NCBI RefSeq assembly: GCF_042242105.1
Contig: NC_092029.1
Location: forward strand, 9,453,885 to 9,517,884
Origin: Pempheris klunzingeri
Lineage: Eukaryota > Chordata > Actinopteri > Acropomatiformes > Pempheridae
DNA: 64,000 nt
Direction of reading: 5' to 3'
The notes beneath the pieces were generated by a model. That model was not told the DNA's origin and did not search any database. It worked only from the letters and a program-made list of their open reading frames with translations. Position numbers and translations under genes: made by a program. Within the stretch, counting starts at the first letter, position 1; each line of letters opens with the position of its first letter. Below, one piece after another: positions 49,701 through 64,000 of the stretch.

Positions 49701-51245
49701 TTGTCTGAAAGATAAGCAGGGCTGAATGAGTAAAGTCCCCTATTCACAATCAGCATTTTCCCATCCTTTCTATCTCCGACGCCGTCAGACGCCACACAGA
49801 GGCCCAGGAGTGTGTGTGTTTGTCTGTCTGTCAGTGTGTGAGTCTGTGTGTGTGTATATACCTTCAGGCCAATATCTCCTCTCCCTCCACCTCCTCCATC
49901 AGAGGAATTGCCAAACAGCTGGTTGCCATGGTGGCCATTTCTGTGGACCAATCAGTAGCCACTTTACTGGGGGTCCAGAGGGGGGTAAGCCTGCAAAGTC
50001 TGCCGGATAGCAGCGATATGAGCGGAGATTAGCATACATTCAGCCAGAAACAGTAAATCCTCTCTCAAATATCACTGGGTTAGTTTAAATAACAGTGGTC
50101 TGTTCTATTTCGGTCTCATTGAAACACCTCTTTGTTAAAAGGGTAACTGTGAGGTGAAATGCCTTTTATATTTCTATGCACGGTGTTATTCATTGATGTT
50201 AGTGGTGATAATTTTGTGGTAATATGACACACAGGATGCATTAAAGCTACTGCTATTCATGCATTAATATTCCAGCCATTAAACATATTCATTCATTTTC
50301 AAGCAATGAGATGAATGCTGTGATTTAAATGTCTTACTGATGCATCAATGAAACCTAATGAGAAAGATATTGAACCCCCATAAAGGGACTGAGTGCTGTT
50401 TAGATGAGTCAAAAAATATCAAATGTTAGACGAGGGCTCCCTCTAATGGCCATATTGTACAACAGTGATGCATTAAGCATTACTGGGGTGTCACTTCAAA
50501 ACCTCTGGCCATTAATAAACAGTAGATCTGCTCCATGATCGCTGTCTGGATAAAGCCATACATTGCTAAAGATGGTGATTTTGAATTCTGAATCCTAAAC
50601 TTAAAGATGAAGAGTTCCTTTTTGGGTATATTTTACACCTTTTGGGTAATTCTACTGTAATTTTGTCTGTCTTATATTTAGGATTCTTGGCTTTGGTAGG
50701 AGAAACACCAAATTCCTTGTATGTGAAAACCTACTGCACAGACACCAAACTATTGTTCAAAAGATTATTTTGATATAAAAGATCATATTGATGTGCCCAC
50801 ATTGCCAGTAGATGTCAGCATATGACATTAGCTAGACCTGAGAGCATGCAGTTTCACTAGCACACCTTGCTCCATCTCAAACTTACCAAGCAGTCTTTTT
50901 TCAAACAGTTCAGACATCACTATTCAGACATACATTAACTAAACTCAACATTTTTGGCTCAGTGGGGGAGAGTTCAGACCCTACAGGGTGTCAGGTAAGG
51001 CTCTGGAGATTATAAAGTGCATTTAAGGGCCAAAATGAAGCTAATGTGTGAATGACTGAGACTAATGGTGTGTGTGAAAAGTTGATTCTGCCTCTCATAA
51101 GTGATTGTAGCAGCCCACCCTGAGTTTGGTGCTCTTAGATGAGGTGTGAGGCCGTGTCGCCCCCCACCTGTCCGTGGGAGGGCACCCGGCCTGTCGGGAT
51201 CAGGTCCCTCGGGTTCCTGCCGCTAATCCCGCTGACGTCAGAGAC

Positions 51246-64000
<12,755 letters not shown>

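Larger units (their letters stand above)
43892..51150. other. Intergenic interval between ppp1r14c and map7
   Basis: No exon, RNA gene or promoter-like block was recognised apart from the listed repeats and a TG tract near 43945-43964. The longest frames are low-complexity or lack any family resemblance. Confidence 0.6.

Noticed and set aside
51174..51245. In-frame N-terminal extension of map7 exon 1
   Set aside because: It would start with GTG, not ATG; the ATG at 51246 has a good context. The upstream in-frame extensions of sec63 (16699) and iyd (20289) likewise begin with TTG.

Overview
This is nuclear DNA of a teleost fish. The coding exons are short, separated by GT-AG introns, and encode vertebrate proteins. 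There are long (CA)n/(TG)n microsatellites, and several interspersed repeats have forms I know from teleost genomes. No bacterial, viral or organellar genes, rRNA, tRNA or CRISPR arrays were seen.

Four protein-coding genes can be read exon by exon. From left to right: sec63 (minus, 20 coding exons, 6466-16606), the J-domain co-translocase of the ER membrane; iyd (minus, 5 coding exons, 17862-20217), the flavin-dependent iodotyrosine deiodinase; ppp1r14c (plus, 4 coding exons spread over 22700-40952 with a 15.6 kb first intron), an inhibitor of protein phosphatase 1; and the 5' end of a gene best read as map7/ensconsin (plus, first exon at 51246, second coding exon at 63848 running off the window). 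All four human counterparts lie on chromosome 6q, which supports the calls. The genes do not form one pathway; they are neighbours by shared ancestry.

Region by region: 1-2960 is intergenic, with CA repeats and a degraded teleost repeat. A CpG-rich block at about 2965-3350 looks like the non-coding first exon of a further minus-strand gene, possibly scml4, which follows SEC63 in human. The sec63 3' UTR runs from about 3880 to 6465. iyd follows sec63 in the same orientation, and ppp1r14c points away from iyd. The 43.5-51.1 kb stretch is intergenic. The last 13 kb is map7 intron 1, which holds two very long TG tracts, a second candidate first exon at 59283-59298 and a hAT-like MITE.

The points most worth a second look are: a probable GC-AG intron in iyd; an alternative map7 first exon that matches the splice phase of exon 2 and carries an upstream ORF; a MITE ending about 165 bp upstream of the ppp1r14c start codon; and a hidden CpG-rich first exon beyond sec63. 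I found no previously undescribed multi-gene system.
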